From: Arcuatula senhousia
Taxonomy: Eukaryota; Mollusca; Bivalvia; Mytilida; Mytilidae
Assembly (NCBI GenBank): GCA_963971305.1
Contig: OZ020306.1
Span: 6,006,842-6,070,841, forward strand
Direction: 5' to 3'
Length of the DNA stretch: 64,000 bases
The position numbers and the translations under genes are program-made. Shown one piece after another: positions 1 through 11,688 of this stretch. The first letter of the stretch is position 1, and the number at the start of each line of letters is the position of its first letter. Below the pieces are notes generated by a model that was given only the letters and a program-made list of their open reading frames with translations, was not told the origin of the DNA and did no database searches.

Positions 1-1
1 C

Positions 2-529
2 TTTTCACAAGGTAAATTACTCTCAGCTTTTACAAACAAATTAAATGAAAATTATTTAAAATATTGGAAGAACACTATTTTTGATGACAGTCATTCTGTA
101 AATGGTCATAAACTTAGAACTTTTAGAAAAATAAAAGAAAACTATGAAATAGATACATATCTAAAATTGGATATAGACAGAGATATAGTTAAAACATTTA
201 CAAAAATTAAATTAAGCAATAGTAAACTTGCAATAGAAGTTGGGCGTCACACTAAAACCCCACTAGTAAATAGGGAATGTCCATTATGTAAGTCAGGAGT
301 AGAAGATGAATCTCATTTTTTAATTACTTGTACTTCATTAAATAACATTAGAGAAAAACTTTTCACAGATATATGTGATATTTGCCCCTCTTTTGTTAAT
401 TTTGATTCAGATGCTAGATTTAAATTTTTATTCAATTGTAAAGATTATGATATTGTAAAAGTCATTGTAATAGGTGTTAATCAAATGTATAAAAGGAGAT
501 TTGAGTTACTTAATAACTGCAGTGCATAG
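2..529 (+). CDS. Non-LTR retrotransposon ORF2, C-terminal fragment
   Basis: An open frame enters from the left edge of the window (frame starting at base 2) and stops at 527-529, giving about 175 residues. It contains CPLCKSGVEDESHFLITC, a C-x2-C-x8-H-x4-C zinc knuckle of the kind found downstream of the reverse transcriptase in many non-LTR (LINE) polyproteins. No reverse transcriptase core is visible, so this is either the 3' end of an element continuing upstream of the window or a 5'-truncated copy. There is no ATG at the left of the frame, which fits a fragment. The 3' UTR and tail follow directly (530-815). The clade cannot be assigned from the fragment alone; jockey- or CR1-like is a guess. 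Confidence 0.7.
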   Translation, partial: FSQGKLLSAFTNKLNENYLKYWKNTIFDDSHSVNGHKLRTFRKIKENYEIDTYLKLDIDRDIVKTFTKIKLSNSKLAIEVGRHTKTPLVNRECPLCKSGVEDESHFLITCTSLNNIREKLFTDICDICPSFVNFDSDARFKFLFNCKDYDIVKVIVIGVNQMYKRRFELLNNCSA

Positions 530-815
530 TAGTAGTCCAACATATAATTGTATTTATTCATTCATTTATTTTGCACCACCTCCTCCAATAATATATTAGA
601 TATATACGTTAAATATCAATACACAAACTTACTAATCAAACTTGGTAAATTATATATATATATATATATATCTTTTGTTATACAGATAATAATGAGGCAT
701 ATGTCTTAATCACTAGTTTGTATGTTTGTATGTGTATATAATTGTAATTGTATTGGTAACAATCCTGTATTTGGATTTTAGACCAAATAAAAATTCTGTT
801 CTGTTCTGTTCTGTT
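530..815 (+). mobile_element. 3' UTR and (CTGTT)n tail of the LINE above
   Basis: Non-coding AT-rich sequence follows the LINE stop, with a (TA)n run near 650-671. It ends in AAATAAAAATT followed by four to five copies of TTCTG/CTGTT up to about 815. Short tandem tails in place of poly(A) are typical of several non-LTR clades, and this one marks the element's 3' end. Confidence 0.55.
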
Positions 816-3131
816 ATCTTCATTTAATTGAGAAATAATCAACATTTATTGTCCCAAGAGGGCAATTTTCAAAGGCCGTGCGCACCATGAAGACAGCCAT
901 GCGCATCAGAAATTTTTAATGGACCATAGAGCAGATGATGTAAACATTTAAAGAAAATTATCAGTTTGATTGTAAAAATATTGTGTAACAAGTAAAATGA
1001 GCTCAAAGTTTTTCAAATTTACTTGTATCTATATATAGGTAATTTTTGCTCAGAGAAAAATACTTTACTTAAACAAGTAAATTTTTGTTTACCTAAAGAA
1101 GTAAAATTCTGTTTACTTGTTTAAGTGGGATCTCTGACTGATGTATATGAATTCAGGTTGTAATTTGTTTGATAAGACAAATTGTCAATGTTGTTGACAA
1201 CCTTACAATCAACAAAATCCATAAGAGAAACAACACCATGTGTTATACTATTAGTATACTTATTTAAGGATACAGATGTTTCCAAACCCTATCATAGATG
1301 TCATTATTGACCTAAGAAAAACTATATGGCAGTATAGGCATTTGAGTTTATGCCATCACGATGTTTAAAACCATTGCTGTTGTGGAGACCTTTGTATGTA
1401 AACAATTTCAAGAATCTTCTCCTTACCAAGTTGACTGAAAATTTGTAGTATTGCTTTATGACATGTAACAACAACCCTTATTTTAAAGAATTTTATAAAA
1501 AAAAAACATGGCAACTGTTACAAAAATAGACCATATAGGCTAAAATCACTTCACAATTCATAGCAACATCAGCAACTATAACAGATTGGGAGAAAATGAA
1601 TGATCTTTAGCTCCTCAGAATTGAAAGTTAACAAAAGTTGTCAGATCACTTTTAAAGGTTTGACTACTTTAATAGTGAAAAACTATTTTTTTTCATCAAT
1701 TTTTGCTCTATAGAAATAAAACTATATTTCAGTTAGAGAAAAAAAAACTTTTGCTTGCATAAACAATTTGGCAATTTGCTTAAAAAATCTTCATTATGAT
1801 GGTCTTAAATTAAAAGGGAAAAAAAATGGTGTGTGTTTTCATGTTTTTGCAGATAGAGAAAACCTGTTGATTTGTTGTAGCATGCTAGGCCTCAGTCTCT
1901 ACAATAGTTCTTCATAGCAGTCCGAAAACCGGTGGTATTTAAACAATAGAATGTGAGCTCTTCATCGGAAAAGATAGGAAAGTCAATTCGAATGTTTATC
2001 CTGGTTGTCAAGTGAATCAAAAGTTCATTTTAGTACAAAATTTCTTCCAATTTTAAGTTATGCTGATAAAATAAACTTTTTTGAATTCAAAAGAGTTTTT
2101 AAAAGTAACAGATTGCATTTTAATGCATGTTATTATGTGGATATTTATGAAATGCATACGGTGCAAACTGAAATGGATCGCACAACTTTAACTTTTATAT
2201 AAAAAATTGAAAAAAATTACACTATTTGTTTAAATGTATATCTTCCTATCTGCAAATTTTCAGACATGTACTGCAAGAGGTAAAGCCAAAATAAAATTAA
2301 GAAAAAGACCTATTTTTCTAGTCCGTCTTGACAACCTTCTTTTTAAAAGTACACGATTTACCTGTTGAATTCGATTATGTCATAGAACATGTTTACCTTT
2401 TTGACCGGTATCCGTAAATTGGGATCAACAGTATGTGAATTTGCATTGTATTGGAGTAAATGTCCAATTCAATATTCAGTCATCCGTTTTAAAAATAGGA
2501 ATGCCTCCCATTTATCATGTTTATAATTTATTAAAGATAGAACTTGGTTGTGTCCCTTGAATGTTTTTGATAGTTACACATTGAATTCAAATGGATCGTT
2601 ATATGATAACAGTAAAATATAATTTTCAAACTAATATCTGTCGAAAGAAAAGGTAATAACCTAACTTTCCCACAAGTTTCGAAAATGTACTGCAGGTATT
2701 ACGCCTTGTGTGATTTTTTAAAGGTTGAGTTGACATTCTAATTTTTTCCAACGGCCAATAAGTTTCACTCGATTTGTTAAAATATGCTTTTTTGTTGACC
2801 TTATAAACAACTGTTTACGCAACAGAAAAGATTCGTTAATAACATAACATGTCCAACGTATATGATAGTAGTCAAATCCATGCGTAATAAATAAAAATTG
2901 AAGATTGTTTATATGCCGTCGCCATCGTTGTTGTCATCGTTAAAAATTTAAAAACACATTAGCTGTTTTCTGCAGGGGAGATAATTGAATACCACTAGAT
3001 ATTAGACTGATAGGGGATACAGCTCACAGATACAGCCTCATATGTTTTCTCCTATTGCATCATGTTGGCCATGGTGAATGATGAAAATCTTAGTCACCAC
3101 AAATAGAACTGCCTACACTTGTGGAGTATTT
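816..3131. other. Intergenic, no gene recognised
   Basis: AT-rich sequence with stop codons in all frames at short intervals. I see no conserved protein fragment, RNA gene or clear repeat. The short frame at 2005-2202 has no recognisable motif and is treated as chance. Confidence 0.5.
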
Positions 3132-3139
3132 GTCAGTTC

Positions 3140-3619
3140 CCCGGGGGGGGTCACTTCCATTATAAGATGAGATAGGGATGAGCCGCTGGAATAGGTGCCT
3201 TTTTCATGGTCTCAATTATATCAAAAGGGTGTGAAAATTAGATGCTGTTATGTGATAAGGATATGCATTTCAAGATGAGATTATGTCACAAGGTCGGTTT
3301 GTTGTATCTCAATCAGATGCTGATATCAGAAGCCAATTATCATCTGACTGACACCTAATTTGATAAGGTTACAAACCACAATTGCCCCAGCAGGTGCTTA
3401 ATCCTGCTCTCCATCACGATTAACCATGTTAATTCCATAATGTTCAGATTTCCTAATATTTTATACATAATATGCTAATAAATGAAAAGGAATACTTTTA
3501 TCCTCAAAATATATGATGAGGTGTATTTTTTTAAATTTCAAAATATATGATAAGGGTGGGGGTCCCAAGGTGCCAGCGGCTCACCCCTACCAGAAATAGT
3601 TTTGAGTGACCCCCCCGGG
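3140..3619. mobile_element. 480-bp TIR element (MITE) with 8-bp TSD
   Basis: The left end CCCGGGGGGGGTCAC (from 3140) is matched in inverted form by GTGACCCCCCCGGG at the right (to 3619). The inverted similarity continues inward, including a shared GAGCCGCTGG block at about 3180-3189 and its complement near 3570-3580. The octamer GTCAGTTC flanks both sides exactly (3132-3139 and 3620-3627). An 8-bp target duplication fits hAT-type and a few other DNA transposons. No coding capacity is present, so this is a non-autonomous copy. Confidence 0.75.
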
Positions 3620-3627
3620 GTCAGTTC

Positions 3628-4589
3628 ACTCTTCCAGTGAGTGTGTCTGATTGCAGTTATTAGTGTGGTCAGATATACTGATATCAATCTTCAAAGATTG
3701 TTCCTTAGGTATTTCTTTTGTGCCCTGCAATTAGTGCATTAAGTGTGCAATCAGAACCTCAAATTTTGGAGATAGTTGAGTATATGCATCTTTTTTTTCT
3801 CTCAACAGATTTATTAAATATCATATTAATGTGATAAATCAGTCTTTCTGTTTTAATCATGGCAGAGACACATGTATTGTCACCTTCAATAAAGCTCATC
3901 AGCAATCTACTTGGATAAATTGTTGGAGCTTCATCTTTTATTTATGGGATATTTCCTAGAATGTGTATATTGCTGTTTTTATAGGGATGATAATCCTGTT
4001 CCATAAATGTCAAACTGTCAGTTAAACAATGACCAATAATGTATTCAGCAATTGAAGCTGAACCCATATCATGCTGTCTTAGACAGCTGCTATTTTTAGT
4101 TATTACATAATTTCAACAGCCTTCAATGATGACTTAGTTCTCTGTAACCCCAAATTGTAAGATCTTGTGATTATATCACTTGTCTCTAGACATGAATTTT
4201 TCCATGCATGAATTTCAGTCAGAGATGGAAGTTTGAGTTGCGTTACCCTAATGTGCATGTAATCCCATTTAATTTGCATGGGAGTATTAGCACGTTAATT
4301 AGCCATCGCTTTATGAAACAGCACCCAAATTCTATTTTTTACTTGACATATTACAGTGTTCCTGTCCTAAACCAGGAATCTCTGTCAAAGTTATGTTTAT
4401 TCTTGTCGGTTGTATGTCTAGAAGGGGGTAATCCTACAGTCAATTGCTATAAATAATTATCATTATATATATATTTTTTAAATACCATACAGCTCTTGTA
4501 AAAGTCTTTCATTTCGTTGGCCGGGTTTGCAAGTGCTGGTTCTGTCATCTGCACTATCAATACTTAAAAAAAATTATATATATATATTT
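3628..4589. other. Intergenic, no gene recognised
   Basis: No convincing coding segment or RNA gene. The frame at 4208-4456 has no recognisable motif. Confidence 0.45.
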
Positions 4590-4742
4590 AGATTTCAATT
4601 TTATTCATTACATTATTGAGTATACCTGTACTTGTTTATGTACTGTAATGTTAACATTGTTTCAATCATGACTGTTATATGTAATTGCCCTAATGGGGAC
4701 CTAATTTGGAAAATAAAAATATTTGTATTGGTATTGGTATTG
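4590..4742 (+). mobile_element. Likely LINE 3' end with (TATTGG)n tail
   Basis: AT-rich sequence ends in AAATAAAAATATT followed by three copies of TGTATTGG/TATTGG. The layout matches the retroelement tail at 770-815 but the tail unit differs. The left boundary is uncertain and no coding sequence is attached. Confidence 0.4.
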
Positions 4743-5227
4743 TAGAATTGAGGTCAGTTTCAATGCAGCTATCAGAAAGTTAAAAAAATAGCAGTTACCA
4801 AGTGAGTGGTCCAACCCTCCAAGGTTGAAGGCTCTTTTATTTTCTATATAGAAATTTTATAAATTGCTATGGTTAAGTTTATGAACACCTGTTTTTATGC
4901 TCTTAGGAGCTGATTTATTAGCAAAAATAGCAAAAATTGAAATAAAATTAATAGAGCTAAAAGGAAATATTTGAAGAATTTTATGAAAACTTTATTTAAA
5001 CTTAATCATGTATTTAGAAAAAAAAATTGAAAAAAACTCTAAATTGCCTCATAAAAATAAGTTTCAACACTTCTATTGACCCCTGATTTTTTATCCTTGA
5101 AGTGTAATTAAATCTCAAATATTAACTAGCACTCTGGAAATGGTTTGCTAAAAATTATTGCCTGTGGTCCTTGTACTACTAATATTCTAGTTCTTTACAA
5201 TACAATGTACAATGCTCAGGCCTGTCA

Positions 5228-5252
5228 AGTCTCACGCTATCACTGTGAGACT
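5228..5252. repeat. Hairpin AGTCTCAC/GTGAGACT
   Basis: An 8-bp perfect stem with a 9-base loop, in a locally CpG-containing stretch (CTCGCGCATC follows). It may be the terminus of another small repeat; no matching far end was found. Confidence 0.35.
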
Positions 5253-5369
5253 CGCGCATCTAGTCGGCAAATTTCTTTGATCTTTAATTTTTTTCCTTTG
5301 ATCTTTCAATTTTTCGTCAAATCGCGCGCAAGCAGCTCATTAAAAACTTGAGCCCTGAGTGCTGTAGGG

Positions 5370-6002
5370 CCCCGAGAGAACACCTAATCCAATTGATCTA
5401 TGTGCTTGTAGTAATTCTTTTTACTCTCATTCTGGTTTGCACTTTGCTAGTTAAGTCCCACAAATTAGGGGCCAAAATTTCAACTTTTTTGTTTGTTCCC
5501 ACAATAACTTTTGTTCTGGTTAACCAATAATGCTATGAATTAATTTCACAATAATGTTAAAAGGATGAATGGGATTGATTTCTGGGGTCCCCCCTTTATT
5601 CGTTTAGAAATAAGGGACCCAAAAGGGGCAAAAAATGCAACTTTTTTTATTTCTGATCCAATTTTGAAATTTATTTTTTTGCATGTTTAGTTTAGTCAAG
5701 AAAAATTAGAGGAATAATTATTGCAGCATCCACTTTTATACATTATGAATTAAGGGGCCAAAAAGGGCTTAATCAAAACTTTTTTATTTCTTGTCCTATT
5801 CAAAATTTTTTTTGTGAGTGAGTTTACAAAATGGAAGGTAAATTTTGTGACACTCCCCTACCCTTTATTGCTGTTAGTGAACAAAAGGGGCTGAAATGAC
5901 AGGTAGTGGATACCCATAAGTAAGGACCAAAATTGGTAGTATTTTTCGTAATTGTAATTATACCCCCCGCAAACAAAGTTTGGGGGGTATATAGGAAACA
6001 CC

Positions 6003-6034
<32 letters not shown>

Positions 6035-7128
6035 CTGTCTGTCCGTCTGTCCGTCTGTCCGTCTGTCCACATAACTTGTAAGCGCTACTCCTCCTAAACC
6101 GCGCAAAGGATTTTGCTGAAACTTAACATGAAGGAAGTACATCATATTTAGATGTGCATGAAGCATTTTCATCGCATTCTGACATCATTCAGGGGAGATA
6201 ATTGGACTTAGACTTTTTAAATACATTATTAAATGGAAGACCCCGTAAGCACTTCTCCTCCTAAACCGCTTGATGGATTTTGATGAAACTTTACATGAAG
6301 GAAGTACATTATATGTAGATGTGCATGAAGAATTTTCATTGCACTCTTGCATCAATCAGGGGAGATAATTGGACTTAGACTTTTTAAATACATTATTCAA
6401 TGGGAGGCCCGTAAGCACAACTCCTCCTAAACCGCTTGATGGATTTTGATGAAACTTAATATGAAGGAAGTACATTATATGTAGATGTGCATGAAGAATT
6501 TTCATTGCACTCTTGCATCAATCAGGGGAGATAATTGGACTTAGACTTTTTAAATACATTATTCAATGGGAGGCCCGTAAGCGCAACTCCTCCTAAACCG
6601 CTTGATGGATTTTGATGAAACTTAATATGAAGGAAGTACATCATATGTAGATGTGCATGAAGAATTTTCATCGCACTCTGACATCATTCAGGGGAGATAA
6701 TTGGACTTAGACTTTTTAAATACATTATTCAATGGGAGACCCCATAAGCGCAACTCCTCCTATACCGCTTGATGGATTTTGATGAAACTTTACATGAAGG
6801 AAGTACATCATCTGTAGATGTGCATGAAAAAATTGTATTGCTTTGTTATCATTGAGGGGAGATAACTGGACCTGAGATTTTAGTCCAATATGAAGCGGGG
6901 GGTATCCTTTTGTGAGCTCGTTTATTTTGGTCTGCTTTTGAAAAAAAAAATGAATTCCTTGTAAAATGTGGGTGGAATATCCACCAAAGGCTGCATGTGT
7001 CCAAAAAATTTATCTGTCCACCTTGGGCTGCATTTGTCCAAAGCAATTGACTACCCATATTGGACCTAGAACAATAGGGTTTGACATGCTGCTGTTGTAT
7101 CATGCTGCGCTTGGCGAGGCTTTTTATT
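5370..7128 (+). mobile_element. Family A Helentron-like element, interrupted by family C
   Basis: Left part (about 5370-5957) has the core text of family A: 'tgttcccacaataactt', blocks rich in 'ggggcc/aaaagg', and 'tttttatttctggtccgattt'. The right part resumes at about 6925 with 'ggtctgcttttgaaaaa..gaattccttgt' and continues through the family A 3' end: 'gggctgcat', 'tatcatgctgcgcttggc' and the hairpin before 'tttttatt' at about 7128. A complete family C element separates the two parts. The 5' hairpin and microsatellite of this A copy are not present, so it is 5'-truncated. Confidence 0.6.
5958..6924 (+). mobile_element. Family C Helentron-like element, five 167-bp units
   Basis: The 5' end is a hairpin, TACCCCCCGC..AAACAAAGTTT..GGGGGGTA (about 5960-5990), followed by a (GTCT/GTCC)n tract at 6004-6066. 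The core has five tandem units of 166-168 bp, each with 'ctcctcctaaaccgc' (6079, 6246, 6412, 6578, 6746). Near the right end GCGGGGGGTAT (6895-6905) is the inverted copy of the 5' ATACCCCCCGC arm. The (GTCT)n tract creates spurious TDRQTDRQ frames on the other strand. No enzyme is encoded. Confidence 0.7.
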
Positions 7129-7129
7129 G

Positions 7130-8530
7130 TGGTCTGGTTTCATTAAAGTAAATTTGCTAATTTGAGAAAGGATGAACATTGAATCTTTTATACTAAGGAT
7201 AATATTTATGTTGATAGAAATAATGACCAACGCAACCTCTCAGAGACATTTGACCTAGTCGGGTTCTTATAAAAAGTAAGCATAATTTATGATTAGATGT
7301 ATTATTGGGATATTGGTTTCTAGCTGCTAATGGGGACTTTATCATCAATTAATTTTAGAGTTTAGTCCTGCATCAGCTATCCAACATTGACTCCACTCTC
7401 AATCACATAAATAATTAATCAATCAGCTAGAAACAGCCCATCCCTACAAAGTAAGATTCTGCTACAAAAAGAAAATGAAAAACTGTACTGAAAAGTCTGG
7501 TTGTAATTGAAGTGTATTGATTTTGAGTTAACCATATTATATCATGGGTGCCAAAGCCCATTATGTTCTACTAAACCTCTAAAATATTGGAACAGTCTGT
7601 TTTACTGCCAGCCCATTCATTACTTGTCTTTACACAACTGGTTCTGTCTTAAAAGATTACTGGAACCAGAAATGAAAAAACACAGGATAGACTCGAGGGA
7701 AAGACACCTTGAAATGGCTTATTTATCATTTATAGATTGATAAGCTTTATTGGTTTTTAAGTAATTATTGAATAAGTTTTAAATATTTTTTAATAACTAT
7801 TGATTCCCTGAAGCAAGCAGCTCACAGGATGTATATGGTTGAATGATGAAAGTCACTGCTTGTTCTAAGGCGATCGATTAAATAGAACATCATTTGTAAA
7901 TTACTCTGATTTATACTTGTCACCTTATTATTAAATCAAGTTTATTGATTGAAAACAATCTTGAAATTCAAACAGTATGACGTATGTGCATAAAATATTC
8001 ATAGACTGTGCATCAAATAATTTTCTCAAGCCGTTTCCTACATTATTTTCAGAAAATCTATTCATTTTGGATTATTTATATGACCACACAAAATTTTGCA
8101 TTTTGGTCATATCTTCTGTCCATTTCAACTTATTGCTATGAAATTTTAATCTTCTTAAGACAGCTTTGCTTTTGGTAAATGGTTTGTGGCCACTACTTTC
8201 AGTAACAGGATGTAGGCAAAGATGAATTATTGAATAGTTCTTAATTTAGTACTCTGTCAGTTACAAGATACATGATGACAGTCAGCTTGTATTGCTGAGA
8301 AGATGAAGAAGTCCAAAGTTGGGCCATGCATCATTAAAAAATACCTCCTTTATTTGTGGTTAGATTTTGATTTTTTTTTCATCAAAATCCTTTAAATAAT
8401 TTATGCCTGCTTTTTCAATGCGATATGCAGTATATTTTTGTTTTGTTTTAAATGGAGTCAAAAAATTTGTCTGGACACATGGTTTCCAAATTCACACAAA
8501 CTAATGTTGATATATTTATACATATCTTAT
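7130..8530. other. Intergenic, no gene recognised
   Basis: No protein motif, RNA gene or clear repeat was seen. The frame at 7507-7740 does not resemble a known family. Confidence 0.45.
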
Positions 8531-9380
8531 ATGGGACGCAGTCCCACATATGTAGAAACTTCCCAAAACTAATGGTTTGTTTTTTCTTCCAAACCGGATA
8601 TGCCGAGTGCGCGCAAGCGCACTAGGCACGAATTTCTATGGGGCCAGAAATTCGATGCTTTTCCTGGAATAAATTTTAATATTGACAGATTTAATAACCA
8701 CTGTTAAATTTCTTTTTACAATAGACAGCAGAATACGGATGGAAAGTCAAAACTAACACTCTAAATATATTTTTCAAGGAAACTCTCGTTGTCAAAGAAA
8801 TGAAATGATCTCGCCAAGTTCTCGCGAGAATGGCCATTGTGAACAGGTGCGTTGTTAGGAACAATCTGTTTACCAATTTATGGCGATGTTTAAACAATAA
8901 CAATAAAAGATATATAAAGCTTTACAACACTGAATAGTAAAAAAGAAGGTCTTACCTTAGGCTTAGCTGATCATGGAGATTTTTAATCAATCCTGTGCAT
9001 GTTTTTTTTCCAAAATCCTGATTGAAAAAGTCGTCATTTTCTGCCAGGTTTTTATATCGATCTTCTCCACCCAATACTTCTAAAAATATATATTGGTATA
9101 CAGAAAATCACCCAAAACCTGACAGAAAAAGGGTTGCTTTGTTTACTTCTGCAAAATTCTGCTGGGGCGCGAAATACTCTGACCTGGAAATGACGTCATG
9201 GATAACGTAACACCAAAAGAAGGCTATTTCGTCCCGTCAACGTCATCCTATTATATTTTGATACTATTTTAGAATGTTACAAATATTTGTAATTTGCACA
9301 AATAATTCGATATTTGTAATTATTAGTTATTGATCAATTAATGACATTTTTGGCAACTATTTTCTAAAGCTGCGTCCCAT
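8531..9380. mobile_element. Element D, 850 bp, inverted termini ATGGGACGCAG
   Basis: ATGGGACGCAG (8531-8541) is matched by CTGCGTCCCAT (9370-9380). The left end also folds on itself (ATATGGGA..TCCCACATAT), as in the other hairpin-start families. Inside lies AGTGCGC-GCAA-GCGCACT (8606-8623), a 7-bp stem with a GCAA loop. A CRE-like TGACGTCA is at about 9190-9197. There is no clear target duplication, no microsatellite and no coding capacity, so the class is uncertain. Confidence 0.5.
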
Positions 9381-9469
9381 TTTAGGTTGCACCTATTATC
9401 ATATTATCAAATTATATGCAGTGATAGTCAAATTTATGTGTCAAGTTTCAGTAGTCCACCATGAAAATA

Positions 9470-9552
9470 AATAAATGCATGCAATCGACAATCCATATGT
9501 TTAGGGTTCAGCATGTTGCAGTCATATTCTGTGCTCCCCATAGCTTTTTATT
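9470..9552 (+). repeat. Degraded family A 3' end
   Basis: The order 'caatccatat', 'agggttcagcatgttgcagtcatat', 'tgtgctccccatagctttttatt' parallels the 3' end of the intact family A copy at 13080-13154 but with many changes. The preceding part of the element is not recognisable. Confidence 0.4.
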
Positions 9553-10559
9553 TCCTGTTTTCGTTGGATTTTGAAAAAGACAGAATATCCTTATTGTACC
9601 TCTTAAATGCCATTTAAGTAAACACTTAAAGTTGATAATAATTGAGTCAGTCTGATGAGATTAGAGCCCACATGAACATGTTGCGGGTTGTGTCATTGTG
9701 GGCTTGCCATAGCATTTTATTTAATAAAGGTACGAATGTACTGTACCCACATACAATGATAAACACATAGAAATACAGGAAATATCAGAAATAATAATTT
9801 TAAGTAAAAAGATATAAAAAGAATTATTTTTTCAATGATTACCTGAAATCTCACAAGACTCAATTCAATACTAGGTCTCTATAATCAGACTGGAAGATTA
9901 ATGTCTGGTAAACATATTTGATCTTTGATGAAAAGAAACTAGTATCATGAATATCGGCTCAAATCAAAACTTAGGTTCCATCTTTCAGTTTTTAATATAA
10001 TCATTTGGCCAGGCATTTGGAAACAGAAACTTTATGTGGTATTTTGACCATTCAATGTACTGTAACCAACTAATTTTTGCTAGCGATTTATTTTTGTTAA
10101 TTTGGTAATGAACAATAAATTGCAAAAGTATATCATTCCAAATAATTTATTAATCAAAGTTATGTATAATTGCTGTAAGAAAGAATCCTGAAAATTAAAA
10201 GCTGCAAAAACCCCTCTGGCAATAATTAAAACACATAATAAAGTAGCTTCCAAAAAGTTATTTTACAGTATTTAGGTTTAAAGGTTTTCAAAATTTGCTA
10301 GGATATAAAGTTTTTCATCTATTTGTTCTACAGCTTTTATTTTTTGATAAATTTTAATAAAATGTTTGGGCCCGCTGGTAGCCGAGTGGTCATTTTAGCT
10401 TCATTATGCGTTGGTCATCTTCTATGGTTTGTAAGGCCGTGTTTACACCAGAGTGAAAAGGAATCAATCAATCTGATTAAAATTATACGTTAGTTTAAGT
10501 TAGTGGATTGCCAGACCAAATAAAAAAAAAGATCCAAACTAACGTGTAATTTGTGAGTT

Positions 10560-10870
10560 CTCCTTGACCAGAGCAATTGAATATCAATATTTGGACTTAC
10601 ATGTACAGGGTTCAACATGCTTTGGTCATGATCATGCTGCATGCAGAGATGCTTTTTATACCCCGCCACACGAAGTTATTATGTTATACCCTCAGTTTTT
10701 TTCTGTGTCTGTCCATCTGTCTGTCCCACGAAGGTTTCCGACCAATAACTTGAAAACACGTCATGGGATTCAAATGATATTTTGTACAGCTATTGAGTAC
10801 AATAAAATACAGGTCAATTTCCAGCATGAGATAGGCCACTTTGAAATCAAATTTTATGAACTTTTGATAT
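10560..10870 (+). repeat. Family A 3' end abutting a family C-like 5' end
   Basis: From 10560 to about 10657 the family A 3' text is visible ('tgtacagggttcaacatgct', then a palindromic 'catgctgcatgcagag', then 'gctttttat'). It runs directly into TACCCCGCCACACGAAGT and a (GTCT)n-like tract ('tgtctgtccatctgtctgtcc'), which resembles the 5' end of family C/G. The second element fades out by about 10870. Confidence 0.4.
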
Positions 10871-10875
10871 TATAA

Positions 10876-11688
10876 CATGGCGGTAGATTTTCTCAAAACT
10901 TATGCAAGTTGTAACTTAAAGTTAAGGCTTGAAGGGGATTAATATTTTAGAGAAACCAATCAACTAGCTGAATTGAAAATAGACCTTAATATAAATATCT
11001 ATAATATAGGAATATTCCTATAAGATTTATTTGCCAAAGTTTGGAACATATGATTTCAAGTAATATTAAAGAAAATAGCATCTTTTTGTGTAAAACTAAG
11101 TCCAACTAACCCAGTGTTGTTGACACAGACTTATTTCAGCTGACCCTTGTTAAAGTTCAATTTTGAAGTAATAAGTTGAACTTAGTCTGTGTCAGGAAAG
11201 GGTAAGTTGAGTTAAAAGGATGCAACTTTTGTCAGTACATGTATTACATGTAATTGGTACATTCTAAGATAAATGATAGATTCTGGAATTTTTAAAGGTC
11301 TGTTTGAAGCTTCTACATTGCAATTTTTTAACTTGATTATTCTAACAGTGAGGCTTGCTATATTGTTATTTCTTTAGATTAATCAAATTCAATGATCATC
11401 CAGAATTAAGAAGTGTTTTCTGTAATTGAATGCAACAAATATATGTCTTGCAACAGAATTTTCTAAATTAGGTGAGAAGTTGATAAAATGGATGAACTAA
11501 AAGTAAATAACAGAATATATAAAGACAAGTTAGAGAATTAGTTTGATAAAAATGATGGACAAGGATATTTTGTTTATAAATGATTTTTGATTGACTTTAG
11601 CAATAAAGTCTAAGTATTGATACAAGGTTAGGTCTTCATAATTGGAGATGTGTGCCTTGTGTGGGGTATTGCTCATTTAAGGTTCTTT
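10876..11688. other. Intergenic, with one imperfect inverted repeat
   Basis: No gene recognised. At 11093-11217 two arms with AAGTCTGTGTCA-like sequence face each other about 40 bases apart and could form an imperfect hairpin of roughly 30 bp per arm. Confidence 0.35.

Noticed and set aside
5824..6172. Minus-strand frames with TDRQTDRQ / RRTDGQTDRQ repeats
   Set aside because: They are translations of the (GTCT)n microsatellite of family C and have no coding signal outside it.
10372..10395. tRNA-like box A (TAGCCGAGTGGTC)
   Set aside because: No matching box B or cloverleaf follows within the expected distance, so neither a tRNA nor a tRNA-derived SINE can be supported.
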